NCBI RefSeq assembly: GCF_958295425.1
Contig: NC_081154.1
Span: 4,871,139 to 4,935,138, forward strand
Reading direction: 5' to 3'
DNA: 64,000 nucleotides
DNA from: Solea solea
Taxonomy: Eukaryota > Chordata > Actinopteri > Pleuronectiformes > Soleidae
Below are positions 11,955-24,185 of this stretch, one piece after another. The first letter of the stretch is position 1. The number at the start of each line of letters is the position of its first letter. The translations under genes and the position numbers were made by a program. The notes beneath the pieces are model-generated. The model saw nothing but the letters and a program-made list of their open reading frames with translations. It ran no database searches and had not been told where the DNA came from.

Positions 11955-14900
11955 ATTAAATGTTTATTTTCTAATGTGTTATTTTGAGTGGAAATTTTGC
12001 ACATACGCAATTATCATCCCCGGCAGATGACTCCTCATTTCCTCTAGTGCCACCATGAGTGTGAAAGTAGTGTCTTTATATATTTTCTTCATAACTCTTT
12101 TGATTATTGACCAGTCAAAGAATTTTTCATTCCAGCCCAAACACATTAAGAAGACACCATTTAATATACATATTGCATTCAGTGATTTTACATTTCCTTC
12201 AAGAAGTCAAAGTTCCATTTTTACTCTCCATGGTACAGAATAAAAAGAAAAACTATGTGGAATTTGCCTTAAATCACCTGTTTGGATGAATGTTTCTGTA
12301 CTTTAGGTGAATAACTGCTGGATATGATTTCTGCCGCTGCTGCTCCAGCTGTGCCGAGTAAGACAAAAACAAAAGGAAAAAAAAGAAATAATCTGGATGG
12401 ATCTCAATCCTCCCGTCTAACATCTTAAGCCATCAGGCAGGAATTTACACTGGAGACTCAGAGAACCATGAACAAATAAATATTCTCATGTCATGAAACC
12501 ATGTGAAGTCAATTATCTGGTGCTGTTCAACATGTGTGTATACATTAGGTGTCTTAATTTACCCAAAATACATTTGTTTACGTCATTTTTTTGATTCAAA
12601 AAGTCATATGTGGTCCACTAGAAATAAACTTTTAAAATCTGTCGCTGGATTTAATTCAGTTAAATCCAAAAAAATGTGTCATTGGATTGGACTCCAAAGA
12701 CAGTGAGCTCTGTCTGTCACAAAAGATGGATGGTGATTATTGATCTGCAGTGCGTTCTCTAATCTTAAGCTTAAAAACAAAGTTCAGTTCGACTAATGTG
12801 ACTATCACAGCTTGTGTCGACACCTCACGACGCCTCTGTTGGTTTGTCTTGCTTCCGGCGATGAGGATCTCAGAAACCCAGCTGTGGAGTTCACTGGACC
12901 GGAATCAATTTCAGGAGTCGCCTCGGAAAGAAGAGAAGAGAAGTCAAAATCTGATTTCTACCTGCCTTATAAGTCCTTGCTGTTTTGAAACCCAGTTTCA
13001 AGGTGCAACCGTGCATAAGCACATTAAAAGTCGTCCTAATCCTGCAGCTGCTGCTCCGCACGTACAATAAAAAGCAAAGAAGAAGAAGGAAAATAAGGAA
13101 AACTGAGGATATTTTGTATCCTCTGTCAGACTGATTCGTTCTCCTTGTATTTCTGACAGCCTTATTTCTCCTGTTGCTCTGTCTGCTTTTCTTTCCTTTT
13201 ACAACGATATTTTGAAAGGTTTATTACTCGCCGTCGAGGTAAATCAGCATTAGTATGAATCACTTTAAGTCCACGTAATCATTTCATTTTTATTTTGTAC
13301 GGAAAATACATTTACTTTTTTTTTTTAAACCACCAATTTATGATTACTATTATTATTTAAAAATCAGTAGCTGTTTCTTAAAAATAACAAAAATAAATTG
13401 TCTGCACAAGATAATTGTTGTTTTCCAAAAAAATGCAATAACTTGTACGCACAAAATAACAACTTGAATTCACAAGATGGTGATTTACAAAAATAAAATA
13501 ACAACATATTCAGACAATAGAACAACCTGTCTGGATGAAACGATAATACACACATTTATATAAAGATTGAGCATGTGCCTGTTTTTCTTGTTATTTATTA
13601 AAACTGGGAGGTTCAAATATTAATTTAAAGCTGTAATGCGTAACTTTTAAAGGCAAAACTATTGTCAAACAAGTTCACGGGGTGTTGATTAATGACTCTT
13701 TTGCGTCGCCCGGTGACACAAAGGAACGAGGTTGGAGAACGACTGTAGTTTTACAGTCGTTAATGTTGCAAACATTAACAAAGCTTAATTTTATATATAT
13801 TATAGATTTTAAGCTATATTCTTTATATTTTTGTTTCACGGATTGAGTTAAATTACATTTTATTAGTTAAGTTAAGTTAAAATAGGCTATGAAATTATTT
13901 AACTTAATGACAGACTTGATGCACAGGTGCAGTTATAGACTTCCCGACCTTATCTGAGCACTTTTAATGTAATGTAATGTAAATAAGTGGGAAGTGTAAT
14001 GTAGGTAAGTTTTGTTTCTCTTCAATAGTAAGTTTATTTAGAAAATAGCATTTTTTGAGTTGTGAAATTGATTATTTATTTCGTTTTTTGAAGTGACTGG
14101 TTGGAAAGAGATGAAACTTGTTCTCTATCATCTTCAGTTCATTAGACATTCAGTTCATGTCTAATGTTGTTAGTTATATTGTCCTTGTTTGTGGCGGGAT
14201 GTGGGCGTGGCATAATGTGTGATCTATGAATCCAAGTGAGGCGGATTGTTGTGTTCAAATGTCGCCATTCAAACTGGTTTAAGTTCCAACCTGAGTCTGA
14301 GGTAATGATGTAGTAATCGGCCCTCGGGCTGTTGGGGCCCTCGGGTTCTACCTCCCTCCTCTACACTGCTGCTGTATACACACAGACAGAAGACGCTGAA
14401 TACAGAACTAACAATGTTCCTTTGTAACAACAACGGCCAAAAGTTATGCAGTGCAACACAAAGTTTTTCAGCATTTTTTTGCCATTTTTTCTCATCCTAA
14501 AAAAACTAAAACAGTCAGTGTTAAGTTGAGCACAATATAACATATATATATATATAACTATATATAACATATATATTGAGCACATATTCCTGTATGAGTT
14601 ATTTATTCAAATGTAAGAGGAAACATGCATTATTCATAGAGTCAGATGGTTTTTGTGCCGTTTGTCACTTTGGGCTCACTGCTCCCTTTCCTCCTCATAG
14701 TGGAATAACAACCACGAGCAGTGTTTGATTATAGTAGCAGCTTTGGCAGCTCTCTCTGATTCTCAGCCAAATAATACCACCCGAGTTACTGGGTGACTGA
14801 TTCCCCCACAGTTACGCTTTTGGGGACAGACACCTCGACTCTTCTGCTGCTGCTGCTGCCGACACAGTCGTCCACACGCAGACGGCGCATATCACACCTG

Positions 14901-15179
14901 AACAGCATAACCCACCTGTCATGAGTTCTCAAGAGTGTTCCAGGTTATTGCCCGTGGACCGTCTTTACATAAGAAAAGAATTCCTTCCCTCGTGAGTCAG
15001 TGTTCTCGGCCGGTTATAGCAGCTGCTGTAGAAGAAGGGGTCACAGAAAGGTGAAGGACTGAAACCTTCGGCTGCAAATGAGCTTTTTTCTGTGATTATG
15101 ACTTAGACAAACTTTAAAACAACTAAAACAAACTTTTTTAACACTGGAATGTACTGTACTGTGTAGTCTGCGTCTGTTG
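11955..15179. other. Intergenic, few features
   Basis: Contains a fragment of the 'AAAGCTGTAATGCGTAACTTTT' fish repeat near 13628-13745, an AT dinucleotide patch at 14538-14575, and otherwise AT-rich sequence. The 106-codon frame at 12750-13070 is not conserved-looking. Nothing else is supported. Confidence 0.5.
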
Positions 15180-15475
15180 TTTACTTTCCCTAAAAGATCG
15201 ATTCGTTGTTCGGTCCAAAAAATGTCAGAAAATGATGAAACTATCAGTGTTTCCCCCCAAAAACCTGACATGATGATGTCCTCAAACACAATTATTCACT
15301 TTGAATAATTTATTTTGCTACATGAAGCAAAGAAATCAGTAAATACTCACATTCAGGGAGCTGAAAATCCTGATATTATTACCTTATGTTAGTTATAAAA
15401 AAAACCATTCAAACTAATGAATCATTATTAAATTAGTTAATGATTCACTTAGTAATCGATTAATAATGTCTGTCT
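15180..15475 (+). mobile_element. MITE of the 'CGATTAATCGATTA' type, one copy
   Basis: The order of blocks (a CGATTCGTTGTTCGGTCC block, AAAATGTCAGAAAATG, GTGTTTCCCCCC, GATGATGTCCTCAAAC, then AGTAATCGATTAATAATG) follows a teleost repeat I recognise by its paired CGATTAAT ends. It has no coding capacity. A short piece of the same family lies at 46061-46115. Confidence 0.65.
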
Positions 15476-15574
15476 TCAATGTATCTGGTAGGTTCATGCT
15501 TCCTCCATCTGAGGAACAGGAAACAAATCTTTTTGACTTACGTTGGGTTGGACGTGATTGTTCATGCGTTCATT

Positions 15575-15940
15575 TCTTGTCCTTTAGATTCTTGTAATGT
15601 TCTTTTTGTTCCTGTTAAAGTCAGTCAACTGTAAAACACTGTCAATCCCTCTGAAATGCAGGATCTCGGCTTTTCATTATTAACTGGCCACCCATATCCA
15701 TAATTTAAAACTTGGTTTAAACTTTTACTCCAACTCTCCCCCTTAGGTCATCTAACCCTCACCTATTAATGCCTGAAACATTTTTATTCCAACGGGCATT
15801 TAGCTGCTCCTATTGTATCCTTGTATCTATTTTATTTTGTTTTATTGTTTTTATTTACTTTCATTTTTAATAGACTTTTTTTAAAAATTTGTGTAAATAT
15901 TTCACTGGAAAGCACTTTGTGGTTTTATGTCGGTGAAAAG
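15575..15940 (+). mobile_element. LINE 3' fragment (L2/CR1/Rex1-like reverse transcriptase end)
   Basis: Blocks such as TTAGATTCTTGTAATGTTC, GTCAGTCAACTG, AAATGCAGGATCTCGGC, CTTAGGTCATCTAACCCTC and a tail with AAAGCACTTTGTGGTT match the 3' end of fish LINEs of the L2/CR1/Rex1 kind, here degenerate with stops. It is only a dead fragment. Confidence 0.6.
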
Positions 15941-16019
15941 TAAAAACGGTTAGTGTATTCGTCGGGGGAACGTTGCGGTACAAACATGCTCTTTACCAGC
16001 CGCCATTAAACATCGAACA

Positions 16020-16331
16020 CAGAAGAAGAAGAAGAAAAAGTGGAAGAATATGAAGAAGAAGAATACGAAATATACGAAGAATACAAAGAAGAATACGAAG
16101 AAGAATACGAAGAATATGAAGAAAAATATGAAGAAGAATACGAAATATACGAAGAAGAATACGAAGAATATGAAGAAAAATATGAAGAAGAATACGAAGA
16201 AAAATATGAAGAAGAATACGAAGAAAAATATGAAGAATTCAAAGAAGAAGAATACGAAGATGAAGAAGAAGAATACAAAGATTATGAAGAAGAAAACTAA
16301 GAAAAAGACGAAGAAGATGAAGAAAATGTGA
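16020..16331 (+). repeat. Purine-rich GAA/TAC composite array
   Basis: About 310 bp of almost pure GAA/GAAGAATAC/GAAAAATAT units occur with hardly any C or T outside the TAC/TAT steps. All forward frames and one reverse frame stay open for 80-93 codons because the units lack stops, giving Glu/Tyr-, Lys/Asn- and Ser/Tyr-only peptides. This is repeat-driven. Such purine tracts can form triplex DNA. Confidence 0.9.
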
Positions 16332-16339
16332 ATTCAACT

Positions 16340-16490
16340 TCTACCAAAGTGATTTTCTGGTAAGATACTTGTACATTTACTCAAGTATCACTTTAAGGTA
16401 TTTTATACAAGACTGTCTAATTACTTACTTTACTTTTCTACAGCAATAATAGCGTACAGTCAGATAATTCTAAACAGATAATTTGTCATA
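16340..16490 (+). repeat. Fragment of the 'step' repeat (ACTTGAGTAAAAGTA type)
   Basis: TTCTACCAAAGTGATTTTCTGG followed by CTTGTACATTTACTCAAGTA, in adjoining blocks, matches copies at 22095, 29385, 43975 and 51835. It is a dispersed non-coding fish repeat. Confidence 0.6.
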
Positions 16491-16615
16491 TTGTCGTCAA
16501 ACAAAAGGACAGCTGTGGGACGGAGACAGAGAGTGAGTACAAAGGAAGGACGGGAAAAAAAAGCTAAAAATAATGATAAAAATATATAAATATGGCAAAA
16601 ACACCTTGCTTTTGT

Positions 16616-16679
16616 CACACACACACACACACAACCTGCCGGGAGATATTTCCTCCTCACTGCCCCCCCCCCCCCCCCC
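16616..16679. repeat. (CA)n and a 17-C run
   Basis: A CA tract at 16616-16633 is followed after 29 bases by a run of 17 Cs at 16663-16679. These are simple repeats, and run length in the assembly may be unreliable. Confidence 0.9.
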
Positions 16680-17287
16680 ACTTCCTGTGAATGTGTAATT
16701 ATTCCAAATTGCCACAGTTAGACCTTCCTGGAACAGCAGCTACATTTACATAACACCTGTAGCTCATTTAGATGAGAACAAAATGAAAATAAGTCCGGTA
16801 ATTAGAGGAGGAGGCCGCACGCTCTGCCAGGTATTCTGATCACATGACGTCAAACCTTAAGAAGAAAGTGAGAAGGAAGTTTGTTTTTATTTAGTGGCTG
16901 AGCACAAATGCCACGGGCCGAACCACATTCATGTGAGGAACCTATTTTAGCTCACTTAATTTAGAGCACAATAAATATTTTTACTACAATCTTCAAATCC
17001 ATCTCACCTCTTCTCACCTTTGTCATCTCTTCTGTCAAGTGAACATTTAAATTGTCAATCTCTCTGTTTTCTTTTCAAAAGAAAATATCATAGGATACTT
17101 AGTGTACTAAGATAAGACAAGACAGGATAAGGGAAATACAAAGTAGAACACTGCAGTTACAGATAAATATGAATAAAATAAGCAATAGAAACAGAAAAAG
17201 TGACAAAATAGGACAGAAATATTTCTCCAATAATTTAATGTTATGTTAAACCAAACTGAAGAAAACATTTGTTAATCTTTATTTATT

Positions 17288-17660
17288 CTCATATTACAAC
17301 ATTTTCTCGTAATATTATAATTTTTTATATATATACACATATATGTGTATATATATATTAATAAAACGACTTTATTCTCATATTATTACTTTTTTCTCGT
17401 AATATTGTGATATTTTTAATATCGACTTTATTCTCATAATATTACAACATTTTCTCGTAATATTATAATTTTTTATATATATACACATATATGTGTATAT
17501 ATATATTAATAAAACGACTTTATTCTCATATTATTACTTTTTTCTCGTAATATTTTGATATTTTTAATATCGACTTTATTCTCATAATATTGTGACTTTA
17601 TTCCCATAATGATTCGACTTTTTTCTCATCAAATTATTAATTTTTTCTCTTAATATTATG
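17288..17660. repeat. 148-bp tandem duplication of AT-rich array with palindrome
   Basis: Two near-identical 148-bp units (about 17288-17435 and 17436-17583) each contain the palindrome TATATACACATATATGTGTA flanked by 'CTTTATTCTCATATTATTAC' motifs, followed by degenerate extra motifs to about 17660. The short motif is the reverse complement of the array at 31567-31858. Confidence 0.85.
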
Positions 17661-18340
17661 ATTTTTTGGATTTTTTTTGATTAAGTGTAAATATTCTTTT
17701 TTCTCTTCAGTTGGTTCTAATACTCCATCGTATATAACAATAGTAGAAAGTAATATTAAGTCAGAAAATCTCTCGACAGATTAAGGCCTAAATATTCATA
17801 GTACACGTCAAACACCGTAGATCTATAATAAGAACAAGAACAATAACAATAAGAAAAAACACTTACTTTTTTCATTTCTACCCAAATTGATATTTACTTT
17901 CATTTCCTTCATCTTTCCTGACCAATTCTTCCCCGTGTTTCTATGGCAAACACGTGATATTTTTAACACCATCACTGAGGCTCCACAGTCTTTACCTGCA
18001 GCTCCTTCATGAAAGCAGGGACCTGCAGCGTCGCAGCTCAGTGTGTGTTGGCTTTAAGTCCACAGTTATGAAGCCACTTAATGAAAGAGAGAGAGAGAGA
18101 AAAAAGGAAAAGGGAAAAGGGGGAAAGAGAAAAGCCGTTTTTTCTTGACCTATCATATATAATCTGACTGAAATGACCTGTCAAAATAACCTTTTTTGAT
18201 TCATGAGAGTCATTTATGTTCCTCAGGAACGTCGTCATTTATAACGCGTTCCATTCAACATTGTCACAGACTCGCATGTCTTTTGTGAGGCTGAAAATAG
18301 TTTTGGAATGGGACTTTTATTATAGTCCTTATTTTAAAGA

Positions 18341-18485
18341 TTCATTCATTCATTTGCTATCGCTTGTCTTTTGATGGTCGCAGAACGAGACGCTGGAATA
18401 GGCCCCGAGCGCGCGGGTGAACAGTGGACAGGTCAGCGGTCCATCACAGGGTCAACACACAGAGGAAACATTCACTCTTCTGTGT
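18341..18485 (-). repeat. SINE-like teleost repeat, tail portion
   Basis: ATTCATTCATTTGCTATCGCTT, then a GGACAGGTCAGCGGTCCATC block and CACAGGGTCAACACACAGA, correspond to the reverse of the tail of the family seen fuller at 35195 and 56745. Confidence 0.55.
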
Positions 18486-21400
18486 TTTTTAAAATGTTCT
18501 GTCACCAGATGAGCATTTCAGGCCTGTATCACAAGTAACCTGTGTCCTTATTAACACATAAAAAGACAGATTTCCTCAGAATTGGTATGAAAATATCATA
18601 AGCGAAGACGAGACAAGCAAAGACAAGGACAAGATTAGCCGATACAATACGATGTAATAAGATGTTGAGCTCTCAAGTTTCCTCTTGATTTTGCATGAAT
18701 GAATGAATGAATAAATCAATCAATCAATGTTAATTGATAAATTAAATAATAAACACAGAAATAAATTAATGAATGAATAAAAATAATTAAAACAAAAAAT
18801 AAATAAATACAGTGAAGAAATGTAACATTAACACTTTAAAATGTTGTTTTCATGTTCAACTTTCATTTATTTATTAATGTATTATTGTATCAGTTAATTC
18901 ATTTATGCATTCATTGATTATTTTATTTATTATACTGTCATTCATGATCCTCATGCTATTATGTATACATGTACTGTACATGTACATAATAAGCACTCCG
19001 GCTCTACCAAAGTATCTTTTTTTTTTTATTCAGTAAAATGACTAAGCACAGGCTCATCATTGCTAGATGTAAACTCCTCCTGTTTCTTTTCTTCTTCTGA
19101 AGTATTATTTTTTTTTGTTGAATCATTATTGTGCCTGAGAGGGTGCTTCGAAAAATTCACTTCCAAATAATTAGCAATCGGTTTCGTAAGCGGCGCAACT
19201 TCAAGTCAAAATAGTCACCATTCGTCATTTGTCTCACATCGTTCAGTTTAATGTAGCCACGTTTAAAAAGACATCACAAGAACTCAAGTCAATTCAGAGT
19301 CTCATCAGAAGTCCAATCTGCTTTCCCTCCTGCTGTGACTGCAACAGTGCATCACAGTGCGTCTTAAAAATGTCCAGATCAAGTCGCACTCAACTGCGAC
19401 GAGTACGTGCAGAAATGCTGCCTGCAAACTTCTGGTTGTTCCGCCGCCAGCGCTCGCGTGACTTCGTCCAGCTTTCCACTTTGACAGATGTGTGTTAATG
19501 CAATCGCTGACCTCGCACAACCTGTCGTCTGCAGCTCCGACACGTGCGTCGCCGACTCGCCAACTGGCAAACAGATTACACTTTCTATTTCGAGAGCACA
19601 TCACACCGCGGGAGGATTTTTTTAAATGAGACGCACAGAAATGGAAGGTCAAAGCGTAATTTCACTCATAATTACAAATATTAAACTGCTCTGTGGACGT
19701 TTGAGCTTTTCACACAGATATTTATTTAGATGAAAGTAGGCAAAGGTCAAGGTCGTTGAGACAAGACATTCTATTATTTTAGGCGTCCCAGGAGGAACTT
19801 TCATTACATCTGGTACAATTCTTCATAAATCAGACGTTAGATAGGAGACAGATTACATTTTAATGACCCACAAGAAAACATGTTTGTGACCTCGTGAACA
19901 CATTATCTCAGGAATGCAACGAGTGACGGTCTTGACTCAAGTATGACCTGGTTTGGTGGTCAGAGGTCACTGTTGTTATTTTGTTTAGCTAAAAACCTTT
20001 GAAACGTTTTGGGGGAAGATCGATGAAAATGATGACTTTTTATATCAAGGGTCATTTTTTGACTGTAACATAATGTTCTGCAGGAGAGAACACGCTGATC
20101 ATGTTTCTCCACATGAGGCCAAAAAACATTCAGTTGGATAATGGATGAGACTGTGCTGTGAACAGGGGTGTTTCAGTGGATTTTGAGGGGCCGGGGAAAA
20201 AGGGACCCGGGAGGCCCAACTTCAATTGTAATTTTTTTATTCATTCTTAAAAAAAAGAAAGATAAAAAAAAATGTTTGTTCAAATACCGTTGGTGCAAAA
20301 TTGGCTTACTTTTGTTCACGTACGTTAAACTTGACACCAGATGACCTAATAGAAGTTTTTCGCATCCGTTTTTAGCCCCTCCCACTATCAATATTTGAAG
20401 CACATTCTCTGAACCACTTTCAGACGTAAATGTTCACCAGGATTGATGCAGTCGCAAAAATCTGTGACTTTTGGGGCGTGTTCAGGCCGTCAAACGCGAT
20501 TAATTTGGCAGGAAAAGAATAATAAGCATAAGAATAATTCCTTCAGTTTCAATAGTAATAATCCAAAACAAGAATGAAAAGGAAATGCCTCCGTTTTTTA
20601 CATCCAAAAAAGAAAGAATGAAAACAATAACATACAGTATATGGGAATTATTAATCCTAGTCTCGTGTCTTGATCAGTCTGGCTGGAGGATTTTCTGATT
20701 TCAACGTGCACCCCGGCACTCTTCAGTTTGAGTTGAATGGAATCGCAGAACAAGCTGCAGCTGGTTATTTTGTATTTGTACTTCCATTTTTCTATTAAAC
20801 ACCCACCACAGGCTTCACAGCATTAACTAAGTCCTCCAGTGTAATATTCCGTCCGTTGCGCAGCATCAGTTTCCCCACCAAACGCTACAGACATGAGCTG
20901 GAGTTCTTATGATTGCACTTAATAGTCATTAAGTTTTAAATGTCATTTTTGTTCTGAAGTGTAAATTAGGTCAAGACTTCAATCAAGTTTAAAAAAAAAC
21001 ACCCCATCACATTAGAACATAAGCACTGTGGGAGAATTAACGCTGAGCACCGGAGATAAAATCGTGTTCTTGCATGACTTCGCTCTATATTTCACCATCT
21101 GTCTTCATTTCTCGCCGCCTCTTTCACACTCGGAGCATCTGGCTCTTTATTTGTCTGCCTGGAACTTTCTGTCGAAAGACAAGACTTTCCAGTTTCCAGA
21201 CCACTTCTTCCCTCTCGCTCCCACAAACCAGACTCTCCTGTCAGAACCGCCTGGCAGCAGGTCGCCACGCTGGCACTGACGCCCCTGTTAAAAAGGGTAC
21301 ATTAGTGTCGTTTTTGCAGAACGACAACACTCCAAAGAGCTTGAATGATTATTTGGATCCGATGTCTGGCTGTAAAACGGACGGGGGAGCGACGCGGCGA

Positions 21401-22094
21401 CCTCCACATAATCGAAGGAACAGACGACGACGATGATGACAAGACGGAGGTTTATTCGATTGACATTCATTTTGTTATTTCACCGTTGCGTCCAAGAAAG
21501 CTCCTTGGTAATGCGTTATTGTAGGGGCAGCAGCTGGCAGACACTTATCTGTTCCTCATTGAAAGCCCATCTCTGGCTGTATTAGAAGAGATACTCAAGT
21601 GATTTAGTGTGGAGGGGGAAAAAGAAAAAAAAACACTATAAAGAAGCTGAAAACTGTTGCAGCTGAGCGAGAATGTAGCCCGACATGAGCTAAATGCAAA
21701 CGTCTGCACGATAACACAATATTTGCCGTAGATTTAAGTGTTAAAATAGCTGAAATTATGACACGCACCGGATTGTATGCCACTTCCACTTATTTGTCCC
21801 CCAACACATTTAATCTGGAACTACAAACGTCAACCTCGTGGTGGCACTACTGAGCAAAACAAACTTACATCTTACAAATAATTGGGATTCAACATCTGAG
21901 AACCATGACAGTCTGTAGTAGATATTTCTATTCATCATAAGTAAGGTATATCACCAAAAGTTATTATAGATTTATATTATAGCTATTATAGTCTGTAATA
22001 GGGGTGAAATACACGATACATGGTTCACGATACCAATGATATCACGATACAACCATTCTGTGATAATCAATATATTGCAAGACAATCGTCAGTC
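18486..22094. other. Intergenic, nothing recognised as a gene
   Basis: Holds (GAAT)n/(AATC)n-like low complexity at 18694-18800, a self-complementary patch near 18963-18989, and a GC-richer block at 19370-19600 that opens frames on both strands (up to 115 codons) without family resemblance. The region around 20160-20500 looks like a decayed repeat. No supported gene. Confidence 0.5.
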
Positions 22095-22440
22095 TTGTAT
22101 AAAGTACATAAAAGGGATACTTGAGTAAAAGTACAAGTATCTTACCAGAAAGAGACTTTGGTAGAAGTAGAAGTACTACTTTTTATAATATTACTTAAGT
22201 AAAAGTGTTAAAGTATATGACATTTACTATACTTAAGTATCAAAAGTCATTTTCTTGAGCCATGGTTGCTCAGTGGGAGGGCGATTTGTCTTTCAACTGG
22301 GAGGTTGTGGGTTCAATTCCTGGCACATATTCCTAGTCTATATGTGTCCTTGAGCAAGTTACTTAACCCCATGTTGCAGTGTATGAATGGGTGAAAACTG
22401 TAGCAGCTCATCAAGACTAGAAAAGCTCTATATAAATACA
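22095..22440 (+). mobile_element. 'Step' repeat joined to a tRNA-derived SINE
   Basis: 22095-22258 is the ACTTAAGTAAAAGT repeat. 22259-22440 reads GGTTGCTCAGTGGGAGGGCG, then GTGGGTTCAATTCC (A- and B-box-like tRNA promoter parts), then a body ending GAAAAGCTCTATATAAATAC. The same two parts in the same order occur reversed at 43825-44115, so they may form one composite element. Confidence 0.7.
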
Positions 22441-23119
22441 GACCATAATACATAAAACTACTCTTCTTCTTCTGATTTTATTTGAGTACCTTTGAATCTA
22501 AATACTGAGATGAAGTTTTACCAGAATATGTGAATGCTCATAAAAACCGGTGGAATCATCGTGTCTGTTAATTTTTTTGCAGAAATAAGAAAAAAATGCA
22601 GAAGTGGCAGAAAAATGTATCACGTATCATGAAAAGTAAGATGAATGGATGTCTTTTCTTTAAAAAAACAAACAAAAGAGGAGAGGGTGAAGGTGGAAGA
22701 GAGGACGTCGGAGGAGAAGGAGCTAGAGGGCAGTGTGGCTCTAGACGGAGTCTCTGCAGGATTCTGTCTTATTGTTTCAGGCTGTTACACAGGAATATCA
22801 ATCCGGTCTTCTCTTGTTTCACAACAGGATTTCTTGCCGAGTTCATTAAGGAATCTTTATATGCACCTTGATGCCAGTGCAGCACACGTACAGATGTTTG
22901 TAACTCGCCACCAAAAGAATTTCTGGACGCACGGATTTTATGCAAAAAAAACACTGGGTTTTGTGCAGATGAAAGACACTTTTTTTTTCTCACAGATAGT
23001 TTTGTCTTCCTCAAGTTACTGTAGAGCAAGTGGCTCCAGAAGCTGTTTAGTTTGCTTTCCCACCAATAGCCTGAGTCCTCCATCTCTCATTGTCCAGCCT
23101 GTTTGTGTGTTCCTGTATG
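22441..23119. other. Intergenic; holds the longest open frame (22645-23262)
   Basis: A + strand frame of 205 codons starts here, but its last third runs into dispersed repeat sequence and the rest shows no family resemblance. I treat it as a chance frame. Nothing else is seen. Confidence 0.45.
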
Positions 23120-23680
23120 GGTGTCTCTGTGTGGATCAAAAAACCATAGAGACTGAGGACAGTTTGGGGAAAGTGGGGACATTTTGGTTGGTCCTCATGT
23201 TCGTTCGCCTCCTTAAAATGGTCTTTTTGAGGGTTAAGACCTGCATTTTAGGGTTAGGGTAAGGGTATAGGTCAGGGATCAGCAAGCCACATTTTTTGTC
23301 TGCCTTAAACTAAGAATAATGTCGACATTGTCTTTAGTCAGCAGCTTGTTATGAAGACAAATACTTGTATTTTTCTAACCAAACCTTAGTTTAGGTGAAC
23401 TGTTAATTCTAGCAACATAATCTATTTGAATAAGTTCATATGTTATTTGAACTCCATAAGATGAGCAAATAGTTGAAATGCAAAAGAGTATTATTTAATA
23501 TTAATATTTGTTCGGTCGTCTGCTGGGCCAGATACTGATGCTGGCGGGCCAGTTTTGGCCCACGGGCCACCAATTGCTGACCACTGCCATAGAGAGTGAG
23601 GACATTTTGGCTGGTCCTTACGTTCGGTCACCTCCTTAAAATAGCTTAGAGGGTTAGGACCTGGTTTTAGCAAACGTGTG
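23120..23680. mobile_element. MITE (hAT-like ends) inserted in a GGGGACATTTTGG repeat
   Basis: 23273-23586 has ends CAGGGATCAGCAA and TTGCTGACCACTG, inverted repeats of each other with one mismatch, and an inner CGGGCCAGTTTTGGCCC palindrome-like block as in fish hAT-type MITEs. The flanks (23140-23272 and 23587-23670) are two similar pieces of the 'TGAGGACATTTTGG…GGGTTAAGACCTG' dispersed repeat. It has no coding capacity. Confidence 0.6.
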
Positions 23681-24145
23681 TGTGTGTGTGTGTGTGTTAT
23701 AACAGTATTTATAGAGAGCTTTTCTTGTTTTGATGACCACTCAAAGCACTTTACACGACAGTGTTGCCATTCACCCATTCACTCACTCATTCACACAGCC
23801 CTCGAGGGGAAATTTGTTTGTGCAATAACAGTAAAGCAATTTAAAATAAGCCACCAGCACACACACGCACACACGCACAGAGTACAACCAAGCTTCAATG
23901 TCAATCCCAATCCAATTTCAGGTACTGTGAGCACTTTTTAAATCAAAGTCGCTGATTCTTCACTCACGACAGTCTTCTATCACTCTGCTCGTCGTCACAA
24001 CACATTCAGGCACGTCCATCCCTGCAGTTCACACAGTGCTGGCACTGTGGGCGGGGTTAAATGTCATGCCCAGGGACACGTAGGCATAGAGCCAGGGATC
24101 TGAGTGTGGAAATGAAGAGGCTTCTCTTTCTTTCTCTCACCACCC

Positions 24146-24182
<37 letters not shown>
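23676..24182. repeat. GT microsatellites and a SINE-tail-like stretch
   Basis: (GT)n tracts lie at 23676-23697 and 24149-24182. Between them, 23704-24080 has GAGCTTTTCTTGTTTTGATG, CACTTTACAC, a CATTCACCCATTCACTCACT block and GGCATAGAGCCAGGGATC, which resemble a diverged reverse copy of the SINE at 43825. Confidence 0.65.

Positions 24183-24185
<3 letters not shown>

Noticed and set aside
16006..16331. Glu/Tyr-, Lys/Asn- and Ser/Tyr-rich frames
   Set aside because: Products of the GAA/TAC array, which lacks stops in most frames.
22259..22330. tRNA-like sequence with A- and B-box-like parts
   Set aside because: It has a SINE body and tail and no sound cloverleaf, so it is a SINE promoter and not a tRNA gene.
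22645..23262. 205-codon + strand frame, the longest in the window
   Set aside because: Its 3' third is dispersed repeat sequence, there is no recognisable domain, and frames of this size occur by chance in a window this large.
23245..23272. Telomere-like GGGTTAGGGTAAGGG motifs (also near 11165)
   Set aside because: Only two or three short units inside a dispersed repeat, not an interstitial telomere array.
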